Assembly (NCBI GenBank): GCA_029706075.1
Contig: JAINUG010000256.1
Coordinates: forward strand, 1,221,284 to 1,285,283
Reading direction: 5' to 3'
DNA: 64,000 bases
DNA from: Aldrovandia affinis
Taxonomy: Eukaryota; Chordata; Actinopteri; Notacanthiformes; Halosauridae
The notes below the pieces were generated by a model. It was not told where the DNA came from and searched no databases. It worked only from the letters and a program-made list of their open reading frames with translations. A program made the translations under genes and the position numbers. Positions 21,606 through 33,182 of this stretch are shown here, piece by piece; position 1 is the stretch's first letter; each line of letters begins with the position of its first letter.

Positions 21606-23769
21606 TCATTGCAATGTAGAGTCAACTGGGGTTTGTCACCCACTGTTAAGCAGATGCATATGGCATAATTGCCAAAAGTGATCCAGTAAAATCTAACCAA
21701 AATGCATTTACAAGTACAGTATTTACATTGTGTTGCATATCACTGGATCAATTGCATTTTCATTTCTATGATTTCCGTTGCTTGTTATACATTTATGTGG
21801 CTACATTAGTGAGTGTAAATTAAAAGGAGATGTGTGTTTATTCCATTTCTTGCAGCAGGTAAACTGCTTTAGAAAGGAACACTCCTGTGAGGGGAGTGAT
21901 GGCTGAATATTTGTTGTGGGAGGCACTAATTTTGTCTGCCGTTTGGTGCAGATAGGCAGGATATTTTCTGATTCACTGGAGGGGAGCAATATTTACTGTA
22001 ATGCAGATGCCAAAACTAAAGCTGAATAGAATCTCCTTTTGTTTTTCGTCAAGTCAGATTCAATTAACCTTTTGGTGTTAAAAAAATAAAAAAATAATAA
22101 ATCAGACAGTTTAAATAAATGTAATGTCTATGCATTCTACATCCCTTCCTGATTCAGCAGAGCAGTTTTAAATTGTAGAGGGGTTGGAGTGCTAAGGAGT
22201 TCCAATGATTGAAATTACAGTAACAGGCATGGAATTTTCTACATAAAGTACTGTATATAAAATATCTTGCTACTCCTGAGAATCATTTAAGATACTATAA
22301 AAACAAGATTTTTGGTGGCTGTAGCTCGAATTCCATGCATACAAAATGTGTCTCATTTACCAGAGCAGGTCACAAATTTCTGTCATCAGAATTCCTGTGT
22401 TCAGAAATTTTAAAGCAACTTAGCTGGAAATCCTGGATGAGGAGGAACACAGTGGGTTGTTTCCCTAATGATGAACTCGCTCTGTTTGGACATTCTCTTT
22501 TAAAAAGTTTGTCCCAGACATAAAGGGAAAAAAATACAGTCTGAATTCCTGACAAACCTGACAAATATTAATTTAAAACTTTGTAGAATCCTGTAAGATT
22601 CCACCCGAACACACCAAATGGCGGACGTGTCCGAGTGTGGAGGTATAGCGTGTAGCCTTAAATGGATGTTTAATTAACTCCAACTCTATCTGACTCCATG
22701 TATGTTAGCTTTTCTCTCTGTTAACTCTTACTTCTAGACTCGTATAAGCAAATGAGAGACTGTAGTCTCTCGTCTCGCATAGTGTGGCGTTATACGGGTT
22801 GCCATCTCTATATGAGATGCAGACGTGCCTTTGGCCTGTGTAAAACCTAGCAAGGACACAGTTGCGTATCTTGCAACGGCACTAATGTATAGGCGAGTGA
22901 CTACGGAGTTGCAACGTTCTGTGTGTGTGTGTTAACTTAATCTTAAAACCACAACGTGTAACTGCAGTCTAGATTAATGAGAGATGCTTTGGTATGGAAA
23001 TGTTTATTAACCGGACTTGCATAAAAACATCAAACAGAATTTGTAACGTAATAATACAAAAACGTAAAAATACTTTTCCCCCTAAATACCCACACATCAA
23101 AAGAAGCCATCAAACACCAAATAAGGACATAATCACTGAAACCCGGAACCACTCCCTGCTGTCTCTGCATGCGCATCACACTGCCAGTCCCACAGATGGC
23201 CGCTGACCGCAGATCATTTGCATTTGCACCGTTCACTTTTGAACGGTGTTCTGAGATCCTCAGTAAGCGCCACCCGCACCACATCATCAATGACACCAAC
23301 CCACTGCTCATTACATAAGCTCTCCAACAACACCAAACATGCTTATACTGTACATGTGAATGATGAAGTTTACAGTATAACACATTAAACTCAGCGATGT
23401 GGTCAAGTCTTGAGAACAGTCCCCACTGTGTCCTGTTTTGCTGAGACAGGATTAGTGTGGGGCCTGAGAGACGTCTGGGGCAAAACCATTGTTCTCACCC
23501 ATTGGCTCCCTGCTGGCAATACACACATAGTTCACACTCTTTGGGGTCACTTCAGGGCATAGTTCTGTGACCTGCCCTACAACTTTATTGTCAGAAATAT
23601 ATTTTCTCAAGCTTGGAGATGGAATTATGCTTATTCACATGCTGTATTTCATCTGCCATGGTCCCTCACCATCTGTTAATTGTTAAAAAGCTGATATGGG
23701 AACTTTGGCAGAATTGCACAAATACAAATTCTGTTCAGATCTGGCCATAACAGACAGCAAGTTGAAAAT

Positions 23770-23796
23770 ATACATATATATATATATATATATACA
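23770..23796. repeat. (TA)n microsatellite
   Basis: A run of tatata of about 27 bp. Confidence 0.9.
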
Positions 23797-23905
23797 TTTC
23801 TCTCACCTCACCGGATAAAATCAGATGGGGACAGAGATCAGAAGAATAGAATAGTTTTGGTCATCGCAGCAATTCCGATTTTTTCATTTATTTTCTGTTT
23901 TAGTG

Positions 23906-23938
23906 CATTATTATTATTATTATTATTATTATTACTGT
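23906..23938. repeat. (ATT)n microsatellite
   Basis: About ten repeats of tta/att. It creates a poly-Asn reading artefact on the minus strand. Confidence 0.9.
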
Positions 23939-24607
23939 TATTGCATCTGTTAAATCCACTATTTACAATTCTTTGTTCCTGCCAGTATGAGTAATGCAGT
24001 GGCCTCCTTTCAGCTGAAATAATAAAAATGCACAATTTTCATTAAAATCTAGTTTATTATGAGAGATCGTTGTTCATCTCTGCAGACCAGGATACAAAAA
24101 ATACCTTTCCATAGGAAAATGAAAAGCATATCTCATCACATTCTCAAACACAGAATCACCTTGATGTAATTTATTCAAAAGGGATGCTTTAGCATGATCT
24201 TATCCCATATAGTCAGGAGAAAACTCTATAAATACCAAATATATCTAGTCACTGACTCATGGGATTGAAAGGCTATTGCAGAGATGGGCTGAGTAACAGT
24301 TCAGTGAATGTCAGTAAGTGGTTCAACTTGCTGTGATAAGCAGCCACATCCAGCTTAGCCTCAGAACTCTGCAAATGTCACAGGGCAAAAAAGAGGCATT
24401 TTTCAACTATGTGACAGCAATAGTCTGTTCTGGCTTTTCTTTTCAGCTCAGCTGTAATGTGTTGTGTCTATCAAGCACACAGTAATATTTTCTTTTGGTC
24501 TATACAATACATAAAATGGGAATCCAGTATGACAGCTGGTGGCTAAATGTAACTATGATGTGATGAGGTTCTCGGTTTGCTGCGGTTGTACCATTAATGT
24601 ACCTTAA

Positions 24608-26253
24608 TGTAACAGGTATGACCTGTGACGGTGCTCAGTCACACCCCTACCTGGTCTTTGCCCACACCCCTACCTGGAGCTAGGCTGTCCCTTTAAATAT
24701 GCACTTCCCCTGTGAATCAAGGAGCTCACAAATTCATTGTTTGGTATTCTCTTGCTGCGTCGCATAACCCTAATTACACAACAGCAAGGATAAGTTGTAT
24801 ACCGATACTCCCTGGCGATACATAGCCTTTGTAACGGGACTTTGCGTTTTGTAAATAGTGCACCGGTGCTATTCCTCATAGGCCTCGCTGGCCACTGCCA
24901 AGGGTTCAGGCTGGTAACAAATTAATATCAGGTGCGTCTTTGCCCATGGTTGTTTCAAGATAGTGTTTGTGTTTTAAGGTTCATCCATGCATGCTATTGT
25001 GTGTTTTATTGTATTAAATCCTCCTATTTCACTGTAGACGCAGCTGCAGCAGCTGGTGCACTACGTAGCCTATGCCCTTTGTAGCTACATTAAGACAAGG
25101 TATGCACTATAGTTTAAAATAAAAACGCAGTGTCTTATGCTTTATAACCATAGTGAAACTAGGGCTGTGTGCTCCACACTAATAAACTGTTTGGTGTTTC
25201 ATGCTGTATCATTGCCATGGATTTCTTTATTGTGGTATGTTTCATGATGCTTATGAAATCTGTCATGTGTTTTGTCAATGCCATTTTGTATGTTTTGATA
25301 ACATGGAGTTATCAAGATCAAGTCGGATTAGTGTAAAGGGATTGTGTATTCTACCATAATTCTGTGGTTTTAAGATTAATAATTAAAGCATGTGTATTGT
25401 AATTGTGATGTTCTGAGTATGGCTAGAGGCGGCACTGAGCTAGCTTTGCTTGTCTGTTTTAGGACCTGCCTGTACAGTTTACCACTTTCGACCACTGTTT
25501 TCCCAATGCTAAAATATTGTTAACCCAATGTAAGGCAGAGCACACTTATGTGTTGATTATTTTGTTTGACCTTTTTCTTATTGTTTTGCCTAAACCACCT
25601 CCCCCCTCGCCTACCCCTTGTCCCAGATAGGAGACTTGGGCCCCATTCTCTGTGCCCCTGTAGAACACTAGGGTCCCATGGCTCTTTCCTCCACTTCAGG
25701 TTTCGGTTGCCCATTAGAGGGGTATACTTTACTTTGCTGTGCACAAAGATAATCATAATCCCTAAAGAGTGCCCATAGCGGAGTGTATTCTATTTTGCTG
25801 TGCATAAAGAAAATCACAATCCCTATAGATTGACGCCCTAGCACCACCCCTAGTGCCTTGGTGGCTCAGACCTTGTAGGCTCCTGCGGGTGAGCATTCTC
25901 CTAGGCCTTGCTCCTTCCTCCCCACCCTCCTTCCCTGTGCTATTAAGGGAGGTGGTACCTTCCCTTTTCAGTTGGTTTCTTTTTAGTTTATTTGTTTTTT
26001 TCCCTACCATTCTACGGTGTCTTTGTATCCCAACACTCTGTCTCCAATGAGCCTCTACCAAAAAGCCAACCAAGACAAGAGACAAATAAATATATTTCAT
26101 ATTTTTGTACTACAGCCTCTAAGTTCATTTAATTGGACCTCCTTGTGCGGGGAAGTATTTACCAAGTCAGGATCTCTCACCTATCATATGAGAGTGGTGT
26201 AGTCACTATCTTCATTGGTTAACTGCCAGGGCGTAGTGACCCGGCAGGTTACA
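24608..26253. mobile_element. TTAA-flanked TGTAAC...GTTACA element, 1.65 kb
   Basis: The segment starts TGTAACAGG (24608) and ends CAGGTTACA (26253). Both flanks are TTAA (24604-24607, 26254-26257). Inside lie a TATA-like ccctttaaatatgc (about 24690-24703), a 15-bp direct repeat cacacccctacctgg (about 24641 and 24663), an imperfect duplication of about 63 bp (about 25721-25838) and aataaata (about 26086). It could be a long solo LTR with 4-bp duplication, or a non-autonomous piggyBac-like element. No transposase or RT frame is visible. Confidence 0.5.
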
Positions 26254-26820
26254 TTAAAATAAACATTTTCACCAATATTCCGAACAAAATTCCTCTGTCA
26301 TAGTATCACTGTGCTAAGCACAACCAACAATTTGACACGCCTTGTGGGGTCACTCCCCCCCTCGTCCCAAACACACACCAAACCACACAATAAATGTGTA
26401 AATAGAATGTTTATTACACAGAACGTTTAAAGTAATTGCAGTTATACCTCTCGCTGAGAAAATATTTGACAACACAGGTCCATGAAAAGTCAGTAATGGC
26501 TTGGGCCAATTGAATACACCACAGCAAATACAAACACAGAATTGTGAAAATAGATGCAGTTTAATACAACTTCAATAGAACAATATAAAGGTATGTACGG
26601 AAGTTAAGGGTAATTCAGCAAGTTGTGCAGAATGTCAACAATGGTTAGCTAAAATTAGCTACGACAACCAATAAAATGTTACAACATTAAAAGAATAATA
26701 CAACACGTGGCTACACAAGAGGGATCCTGTTACAAGTAAGTTTTAGTGCATACAAGTATCTTGTATTACAATGCTATGTGTGCACAGCAGACAGCTAGAG
26801 AATAGTTAATAATAAATGTG
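26254..26820. other. no recognisable feature
   Basis: AT-rich sequence without an assignable frame or repeat. Confidence 0.4.
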
Positions 26821-26821
26821 C

Positions 26822-27215
26822 AGGCCTCCTGCGTGGTCTAGCGGTAAGAGCATTCGATGCTAGCCATAGCGACCGGGGTTCGATTCCATCGGTCGCGCCA
26901 GTTTCGGCTCTGGTCGGGAGTGCCACTAGGGGGTGGTAATTAGCTGTCCTCTAGGCGGGCACTTGGGGGAGGGATAAAGCCGCACAAAAAAATGGAGGGA
27001 ATTGGATACTAAAAGAAGGAAAGACTCATTGCATATATGAGTCGTCATGTGTCAGTTACAGGCTTCAGCTTTAGGCGGGCACTGGCTCGAAGGAGGCAGT
27101 GCAGCGCTCGCTACTGGCCGGACTATGGCAGCAAGTTCTCATATGAGGGAGGGGATAATTGGCACAAAAAAATGGAGGGAATTGGATACTAAAAAGTGGG
27201 GAAAAAATAAATAAA
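26822..27215 (+). mobile_element. compound tRNA-derived SINE with duplicated tail
   Basis: The head has box A-like gcgtggtctagcggtaagag (26831-26850) and box B ggttcgattcc (26878-26888), set inside a strong GCGACCG/CGGTCGC stem. The body is followed by the tail block gcacaaaaaaatggagg...ggatactaaaa, which appears twice exactly 180 bp apart (26982 and 27162). The block taggcgggcac is also doubled (26953, 27073). This points to a tandem or dimeric insertion. It ends in an A-rich run. It lies just 3' of the minus-strand gag at 27243. Confidence 0.7.
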
Positions 27216-27242
27216 ATAATAATAAATGTGCAAAAAGGACAC

Positions 27243-28000
27243 AAGGAAAAATTCACAATTAAGCACTAGCACCACGATATCAAACTTATCCGCCAACACA
27301 TTTTTATGAGTGAGGACATACTCATCAGCGTATATTGCGGCTTGTGAAACCACACGTACCTTCTGTTCATTAAGAAGAACAACCACACACTCAGGCAGAC
27401 AATTTTTAAACTCTTCCAAAATGATGAGCTCTCTTATTTGATCAAATTCTTGAACTCCTTGCGAAACACACCAACAGTCAAACAGACTTTCTTTCTCACG
27501 AGTGAATTCACAAAAAGTCTCCATCAATAGCGTCTAAACTTTTGGGCCATTTCAAAGTTATAGCAACCTGTTCAAAATGAGAAAAATATTTTCCAGCGAA
27601 ACGGGAACCATTTATTTCTCGTCACAAAAAAGTCAAAAGACTGCTCTCTCTTGACACTAATTCGAATAGCCTCAATCTCCAAGCGCAAAGCTTTTTCAAG
27701 CGCAAAGCTTTCTGTATATCCAATGCTTTCTCTTGCAACTGCTGCTATACAACTCCAACTCTTTCTTCAACTCTAGGCGTTTCATCTCTAGTTGAAACTG
27801 GTTACAAGCAACCTCCGTAGCTTCCATAACCTTATCGACAGGTGCTTCAATCTCACCCGAAATAACTTGCTGCTCCACTAATGCATTAACAATTGCCACT
27901 TTTATAACCTTATTCATAACAGAGCGACTTAGTTTAATGTCATAATAGTCCACAATAAACAACAAGTCCGCTTTCTTACAACTCTCCAACTGTTCCATAG
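27243..28000 (-). pseudogene. Gypsy-type gag with SCAN-like domain
   Basis: The minus strand starts with MEQLESCKKADLLFIV (ATG near 28000) and continues through a helical, charged region (VMEATEVACNQFQLEMKRLE) to a frameshift near 27700. It resumes at 27527-27280 with FCEFTREKESLFDCWC, then ELIILEEFKNCLPECVVVLL and AAIYADEYVLTH. The ILEEF-x3-LP core resembles the SCAN domain of vertebrate zinc-finger proteins, which is thought to derive from the capsid of Gypsy/Gmr1-like elements. The frame then runs off into a SINE. No zinc knuckle or pol follows. The position just downstream of a tRNA primer-binding site fits gag. Confidence 0.7.
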
Positions 28001-28188
28001 TTGGATATTTAACAAACGTTAAACAAACAAACAAAAAAATATCAAAAGCAATGCTGATACAAAACCAACACAGCGTGTGACACAAGTTCTCAAAAAAACC
28101 AAGCGCTAGATAAAATGCAAAAGCACAAACAGTGCATACACAAAAAACATCATCCAGACAACTAACAAGGCTCCAAAATTCAATCTCA

Positions 28189-28201
28189 GCACAAGCCCCC
28201 A
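28189..28201 (-). other. primer-binding site, tRNA-Pro-like
   Basis: On the minus strand TGGGGGCTTGTGC, close to the TGGGGGCTCGTCC primer site complementary to tRNA-Pro (two differences). It lies between the LTR-like region and gag. Confidence 0.6.
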
Positions 28202-28202
28202 A

Positions 28203-28800
28203 TTATTATGAACCGCAAAGCCGCTCTGTCTGAAATAGACAGGCGACTGATCAAATACCACACTTAATTAAGAAGACAAAGGAAATAATGAAAACCAAAC
28301 AAAACAGTCTGCCGAAACCCGAAGGTTTAGAAGGACTAGAAGGAAAAGAAGGAGCACTAGAAGGAAAAGACTCTAAACTTCCTCCCATTGCAAAAACAAA
28401 ATTAGTTCTTCTGCTTTTTAACTAATCCCTACTCTATGCTTCTCCTATCTACCCAAATAAATGTTCAAAAGGATGACTGAGAAGCTGACAAACAAGCAGG
28501 TAAAAAGCCTTTGCAAAAGTGTTTTCCAAAAAGATAAAAATGTGCAGCTGATTGGTATGAAGTCAAAAAGAAAGAACAAACTTTCCAAAATGTAGCTCCA
28601 CTCATTATATATTCTCCAGACAGGGGCAGGGGCAGATGAGGTCGAGGAGAGTGCAACTGGAAACAATCCAATCACAGACAGCCTGATCACGCGGCATTGC
28701 CCAATTGGCAATCAAGCACCTGCCGTTTAACAGTCGGACAAGCACAAACTCTCCTCCATGTGCGTGTTGCCAGCGTGTTGCCAGTCAATGTGGCAGGAGA
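28203..28800 (-). mobile_element. 5' LTR region of the Gypsy-type element
   Basis: Upstream of the primer site on the minus strand is promoter-like sequence with a TATA box, gaatatataatgag (rc of about 28602-28615). About 400 bp of leader/U5-like sequence leads to the primer-binding site. The outer TG boundary could not be fixed, and no 3' LTR is seen. The end at 28800 is approximate. Confidence 0.4.
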
Positions 28801-29280
28801 GTAACTTACACTTCAAGCGCGGTTGCAGGTGCAGGGAAACTGTGGGTGCCTACTCGACCAGAGGTGTCGCTGGTATGTGATCAGATGAGGACAATCACTC
28901 CAGGTGAACACAAACATTCCCCCCTGGGCATTGATATGGCCAATTATGTACAGCCCTCCAGTTGGACTGGCAGCCATGGTCGGCACTGGCACGGTCAGGA
29001 TACTAGACTGACTTTTTTACATTACAGCACTGGCATAAACACATACACATACAGAAAAACACTCTTCCATGAGTAATAATGGTAAACAAAGTATAAATAA
29101 ACTAATATATAATCTCAATTGATAAAATAGTCTATGTTAATGGATTTTTCCATTTTATATTTGTATCCTTATCTAAATGTAATCATTAAGCAGTTTTATC
29201 TGATACAGTGTAATAAATATGAGGAACCTTTTCGCAAGAGAAAAAATTACACTGATTTGGATTTTCCATCAAAAACTGTT
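28801..29280. other. no recognisable feature
   Basis: AT-rich. The plus frame at 28705-29076 crosses the LTR region and has no domain. Confidence 0.4.
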
Positions 29281-29545
29281 GCGGGAGGCCTCCGATAGCA
29301 TTTACAAGTGTGAGCTGCCCATCACGGTTGCAGTTCGAAACCCGACTAGCTGAGAAGCGCATAAGGGTGTTTCCAGAACGTGGGTGGGCGAATTCTGTCT
29401 TGAAGGAAGCGGAGAATTAGCTTGCCTCGTAGAGATGGGCGGTGAGTTCATGTGGGGAGGGCAAATCAAAATACATAGAGGGCATAATTGGCTACTAAAT
29501 TGGGAGAAAAATAGGAAAAAATCTGAAACAAATAAAAAAAAGTAA
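29281..29545 (+). mobile_element. tRNA-derived SINE, A-rich tail
   Basis: Box B-like ggttgcagttcgaaacccg (about 29328-29346), then a body ending with gcataattggctactaaat and an A-rich run. The tail matches the tail block of the SINE at 26822-27215, so the two belong to one tail family with different heads. Confidence 0.6.
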
Positions 29546-30640
29546 AATAAAAAAAGAGGACATTTTGCAATTTTTTTTGCTGTTGATAAGTTAATAATAA
29601 ATGGCTGACGTCTCCTTACCGCCATCTATCATGAGCATGCTGTTGCCATGAATAACTGCAGAAATATGCTCAGGGTGATAAGTTCTGATAGAGACATAAC
29701 TCGCCGCTTGTAAATAAAAAGCAGGTTGACACTGGCTTTTTCTGAAAGATTTGACATGTTGTTCCAGGCTTCCCATAGCCCATGCAGGTGTTTCCTTTGG
29801 GACACTGCCAAGGCAGCAACAGCCAGCACATTACTGTCGGAGTTAACGTGTTCATCTTTTTTCAGGAAATTAAAAGCCACATATGCCTTTGCACAAGGCA
29901 AGTACTGCATTTATTCAAAACTCTATCAAATCCCATATGAAATAAATTGATTTAGCCAGAGATAATCCAAACTCTAAATTAACATCATCATGACTCGGAA
30001 TGGCTTTTAAAGTTGCTATCCCAACACAAAAGCTGATGGTGAAGGTCCTGAAGGTGAGGTTCTGTACGTTAAGCATCTTTTCACATATCCTTTTTTTATT
30101 TGGAGAGCAATAGACAGATTAATTTGTGATATATGGCATATGTATCATCATCCAAAAAGTCCTGGAGTGTTTGGTTAAGATGGTTCAGAGTCCCAGCCAA
30201 GTTGCTTACTGTAAATTGATACTGTGCGTGCTTGGGAGGGAAGTGCTCCGACCTCATGTGTTGGCCATGGAAAAGACTGCAGGCCAGTTTCTGTTAGCAA
30301 CAAGCAATAAATTTGTTTGTGTGGTACAGGCAGGGACATTTTTTAAATGGGCAGAATTGGTTACGCAAGCAGACAAATGCCAATGAGTAACCTTTTACCT
30401 ATTTAGGGATATTGAAGTATGAGAAGGAACCTTGTATAGTAGCTCTGTACAGTTTGTTACATCATATTTTACTGCTATTTTTTGCGGGAAATTTGCGGGA
30501 AAAGTGCAATCTAACCCAAGTCGCAATATTGTCGTCTGATTTAGTGCAAAATGTTTTTACTTTTCCTCCCGAAAATTGATTTCATTCATGTTTGGCTAAA
30601 AACTGCTGACGCAGACAACGATCTATAATATAAACTAACT
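29546..30640. other. no recognisable feature
   Basis: Frames on both strands around 29591-29950 overlap and lack any domain I know. No repeats of note. Confidence 0.4.
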
Positions 30641-30654
30641 ATAATATTTAGATA

Positions 30655-31190
30655 TTGGCTGTAATGGTTACAATGGCTTTAGAACAGACTGCAAAGCCAA
30701 GGGTGGTGGTGTTGCAATGTATGTAAAGTATAACACTCCGTGTCTTTCCTAACCTTGGTTACTAGACCAAAGCAATTTGAATTTCTAGCTCTGGACATTA
30801 ATCTTGCCACTTCCTTGAAACTTTTCTCTTGCTGTTATAAACCTTCCTCCGCAACCTCAGATTCTATGGGAAATATCTTTGAAATCTTATCATAATATAA
30901 ATACTTAATTTGTGCTCCTGAGTGTTTAAAATCTAAACTGGCTACCCCTAACTCAGACAAGTTTAACAAAGCTTCGATAGCTTCTGAAACTCTTAAACAC
31001 CTATGTTTTCCGAATTGAATCTTTTCCAATTGAATGTCCAGACTGCTCTACACTCCTAGACTTAATATTCTTACAAACACCTCTGCATAAACATACTGGT
31101 GTCGGCGTCTTTTCTAATGATCTCAGCGATCACTGCACTATTGCGTGTATGAGAAGTGCCAGACTTCCAAAAATTAAATCCCTAATTAAA
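30655..31190 (+). pseudogene. LINE endonuclease domain fragment
   Basis: The plus strand reads GYNGFRTD, KAKGGGVAMYVK and then, after a stop/shift, LALDINLATS. Next come CCYKPSSATSDSMGNIFEIL and finally FSNDLSDHCTIACMRSA (about 31108-31160). These are the GGG-V-YV, CY-P and SDH motifs of an AP-type endonuclease in order. At least three frame interruptions occur. The GDFN region is degraded. It is a different family from the Rex1, CR1 and L2 copies in this window. Confidence 0.65.
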
Positions 31191-32029
31191 TGTAATTAAT
31201 AATAATCAAAACAAACTATAAAATATTTGTTGAACAAGCTTTCTTCATAACCTACATAACAGAAATATTGATCTAATTAATGACATTCCTGATCTAGACA
31301 TGGAACTATTTAATTGATAAATACACCCATTTAAGGAAATATAGGATCAGAGGGAGATCTGGGGCCTCATTTATAAAAAGTTGCGTAGAAACCATCCTAC
31401 ATTTGATCTAAGATCATTTCTGAAAGGTGCGTACGTGTGATTCAGAGAAATTGAACGTACGCACAAAAAACCGTGCGTACGCCACCCGCCCAGATGTGAA
31501 ATCTCTAAACCACAAATGATCTTGAAATTGTGCGTAGCTGAATGGTTTTAGATCTCCGCCTTGTAAACGCCCCTTAATTAATATCATTACCATATAAAAT
31601 GATAAATTTGTTAGGTTCACGAATTCAAAAGACCTTCAAAGAGGATAGAGAACACTTGCACCAAATGAGAAAACAGAACATTCAACCAATTTTCAAGCAG
31701 AGTTTATTTAACCAAATGCATTCGGGGTTCAATGCCTCCCTGTCAGGCAATGAACAAATCATTTCCGGCGGATTGTTCTTCTTATACACAATAGTTACCC
31801 TTAGACAGATGCTTTAGCCTCGCCCACACACCAGTCACAAGACAGTTATTTTCCCCATCTCTGGGAGAACCTCGTATCTTTTTGGCAGGCACACTGCCCT
31901 TGAGACTGTGGCGATTTAGCTAGCTCACTGCAAACAGATTTAGTCAAAACATGTGAAGTTATTCAGAAACACTTTTAAACACAGAATTTCTCTATCAAGC
32001 TCGAATCAAAACACAAATCCTCTATTTGA

Positions 32030-32250
32030 TAATGGTGAGCTGCAAGAAAAATAATTTTAGCGAGGCCGAAATCGAGGTCCTGTTGGCGGAGGTGCAGATG
32101 CGTGCAGGGATGCTGTTTGGGAGCCTTTCCAGTGGCTTTACCAGTAAAACCAAGTACGTGGCCTGACAGTCTGTAGCCCAGGCTGTGAACGAGGTGGCGG
32201 GGGCAGCAAAGGTTTCTGAAGGACGTAAAGAAAAAGTGGTCTGATTAAAA
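32030..32250 (+). pseudogene. Harbinger Myb/SANT-like DNA-binding protein
   Basis: The frame reads SCKKNNFSEAEIEVLL-EVQMRAGMLFG and then SVAQAVNEVAG. This is the first half of the Myb/SANT-like trihelix protein that Harbinger elements carry beside the transposase. A TGA replaces the tryptophan codon before QSVA (about 32165). A shift follows near 32222, after which KDVKKKWSD appears in another frame. It ends early where sequence joins the oppositely oriented transposase remnant. Confidence 0.7.
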
Positions 32251-32354
32251 CTGAGGTCAAAATCTCTAATAACTCGTTCCCTTCTTATTGCGCGGTTGGC
32301 GATATCTTCGAGAAGTGACAATGCTGCCATTCTTCCTCTTGCAAACCACTGCAT
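32250..32354 (-). pseudogene. Harbinger transposase, N-terminal scrap
   Basis: The minus strand from ATG at 32354 reads FARGRMAALSLLEDIANRAI and then RRERVIRDFD, resembling the N-terminus of HARBI1-type nucleases of fish elements. Only about 35 residues remain before it runs into the antisense Myb gene. The DDE nuclease has been deleted. Confidence 0.55.
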
Positions 32355-32597
32355 TATTGGACATTTTATAGCCTATAGATTGACCGAAATGTTTTACACA
32401 TGTGGAACCATAATATGTATATTAAATACATTTCCTTCAAGGATGTGCCAATTATGCTAATATGGGTAGTTTTGGAAAACCAATGTGCGTTTTTGTTTTG
32501 TTTTCCACAAGTAGCCTAGCTTATGTTGTTTTAATTTATTAATAAATGTATTGTGCAAACCATTACATATAGCCTAAGCAATGTGTTCAATCTGGTA

Positions 32598-32613
32598 ATA
32601 CTACTACTACTAC

Positions 32614-32644
<31 letters not shown>

Positions 32645-32672
32645 GAAACAATTAATAATAATAATAATAATA
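32598..32672. repeat. (ACT)n/(AAT)n microsatellite, compound
   Basis: tac repeats are followed by aat repeats, interrupted by gaggaaacaatt, then aat again. Confidence 0.9.
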
Positions 32673-32822
32673 TACGCCATTTAGCAGACGCTTTTATCCA
32701 AAGCGACTTACAGTAGTGAATGCATACATTTTCAGTATGTGGCCCCAGTGGGGATTGAACCCACAACCTAAGCGTTGCCAACGCTGTGCTCTACCAACTG
32801 AGCCACAGAGAACCAGAGAATT
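32673..32822 (-). mobile_element. tRNA-derived SINE with L2-type tail, full length
   Basis: On the minus strand: ggctcagttggtagagcaca (box A), gttgtgggttcaatcccc (box B) and ggccacatactgaaaatgta. The tail is CGCTTT-GGATA-AAAGCG and then tctgctaaatggcgtatatt. It is the closest stand-alone relative of the SINE in the satellite array and lies in the same orientation. It shows the ancestral intact tail stem. Confidence 0.9.
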
Positions 32823-32861
32823 AGGCAGCAGACAACATGTTGGCGCTCTTAGATTTACGAA

Positions 32862-32990
32862 TAAATTTTACATTACATTTACATTTTAAGCATTTAGCAG
32901 AAGCTCTTATCCAGAGCGACTTACAATATGTACATTAATACATGGTAGGAACAATCATAGTACGCACAAGAGATCAGTGTAGTAATACTT
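32862..32990 (-). mobile_element. L2 LINE 3' end only
   Basis: The reverse complement matches the last about 120 bp of the L2 at 16.8 kb: gattgttcctaccatgtatt, the CGCTCT-GGATA-AGAGCT-like hairpin and TGTAA-type repeats. Extreme 5' truncation. Confidence 0.85.
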
Positions 32991-33039
32991 TTTTCCTATG
33001 TCATTCCACTTTATTACACATAACTTTATTTACATGTGG

Positions 33040-33182
33040 ACTTTAATGTTTAGATTTTTTGTCTGGATTTCTTGAGTTAATACCAAAGTCTGGTGCAAAT
33101 TTCACTTGAATGGCCTCATTGGAAATACATTTACTGGGAAAAATGTTGATGTGTTCAATACTTATTTCCCCCATTGTATAAT
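33040..33182 (-). mobile_element. DNA-transposon fragment starting TGGGGGAAATAAGT
   Basis: The minus strand reads tgggggaaataagtattgaa and later ccagtaaatgtatttccaat, a terminal sequence common in fish Tc1/mariner-type relics. It was inserted in, or abuts, the R region of the Gypsy LTR at 33183. Confidence 0.5.

Larger units (their letters stand above)
21606..24607. other. non-coding spacer
   Basis: No recognised gene. Small palindromes occur: gaatcctgtaagattc at about 22586-22601 and accgttcacttttgaacggt at about 23227-23246. Simple repeats are listed separately. Frames at 22994-23383 overlap on both strands and have no domain. Confidence 0.45.
31359..32360. mobile_element. PIF/Harbinger transposon remnant
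   Basis: Begins with ggggcctcatttataaaa, the usual terminus of fish Harbinger elements. Subterminal gtgcgtacg/cgtacgcac palindromic repeats follow (31428-31490). Two convergent gene remnants lie inside (see separate entries). The right terminal repeat was not found, so the element is internally deleted or truncated. Confidence 0.7.

Noticed and set aside
22590..23400. Possible LTR or host exon
   Set aside because: Small hairpins and balanced composition only. No paired ends, splice-supported frame or domain.
26822..26900. Functional tRNA gene
   Set aside because: Good box B and a long stem, but the acceptor arm does not pair and a SINE body and tail follow.
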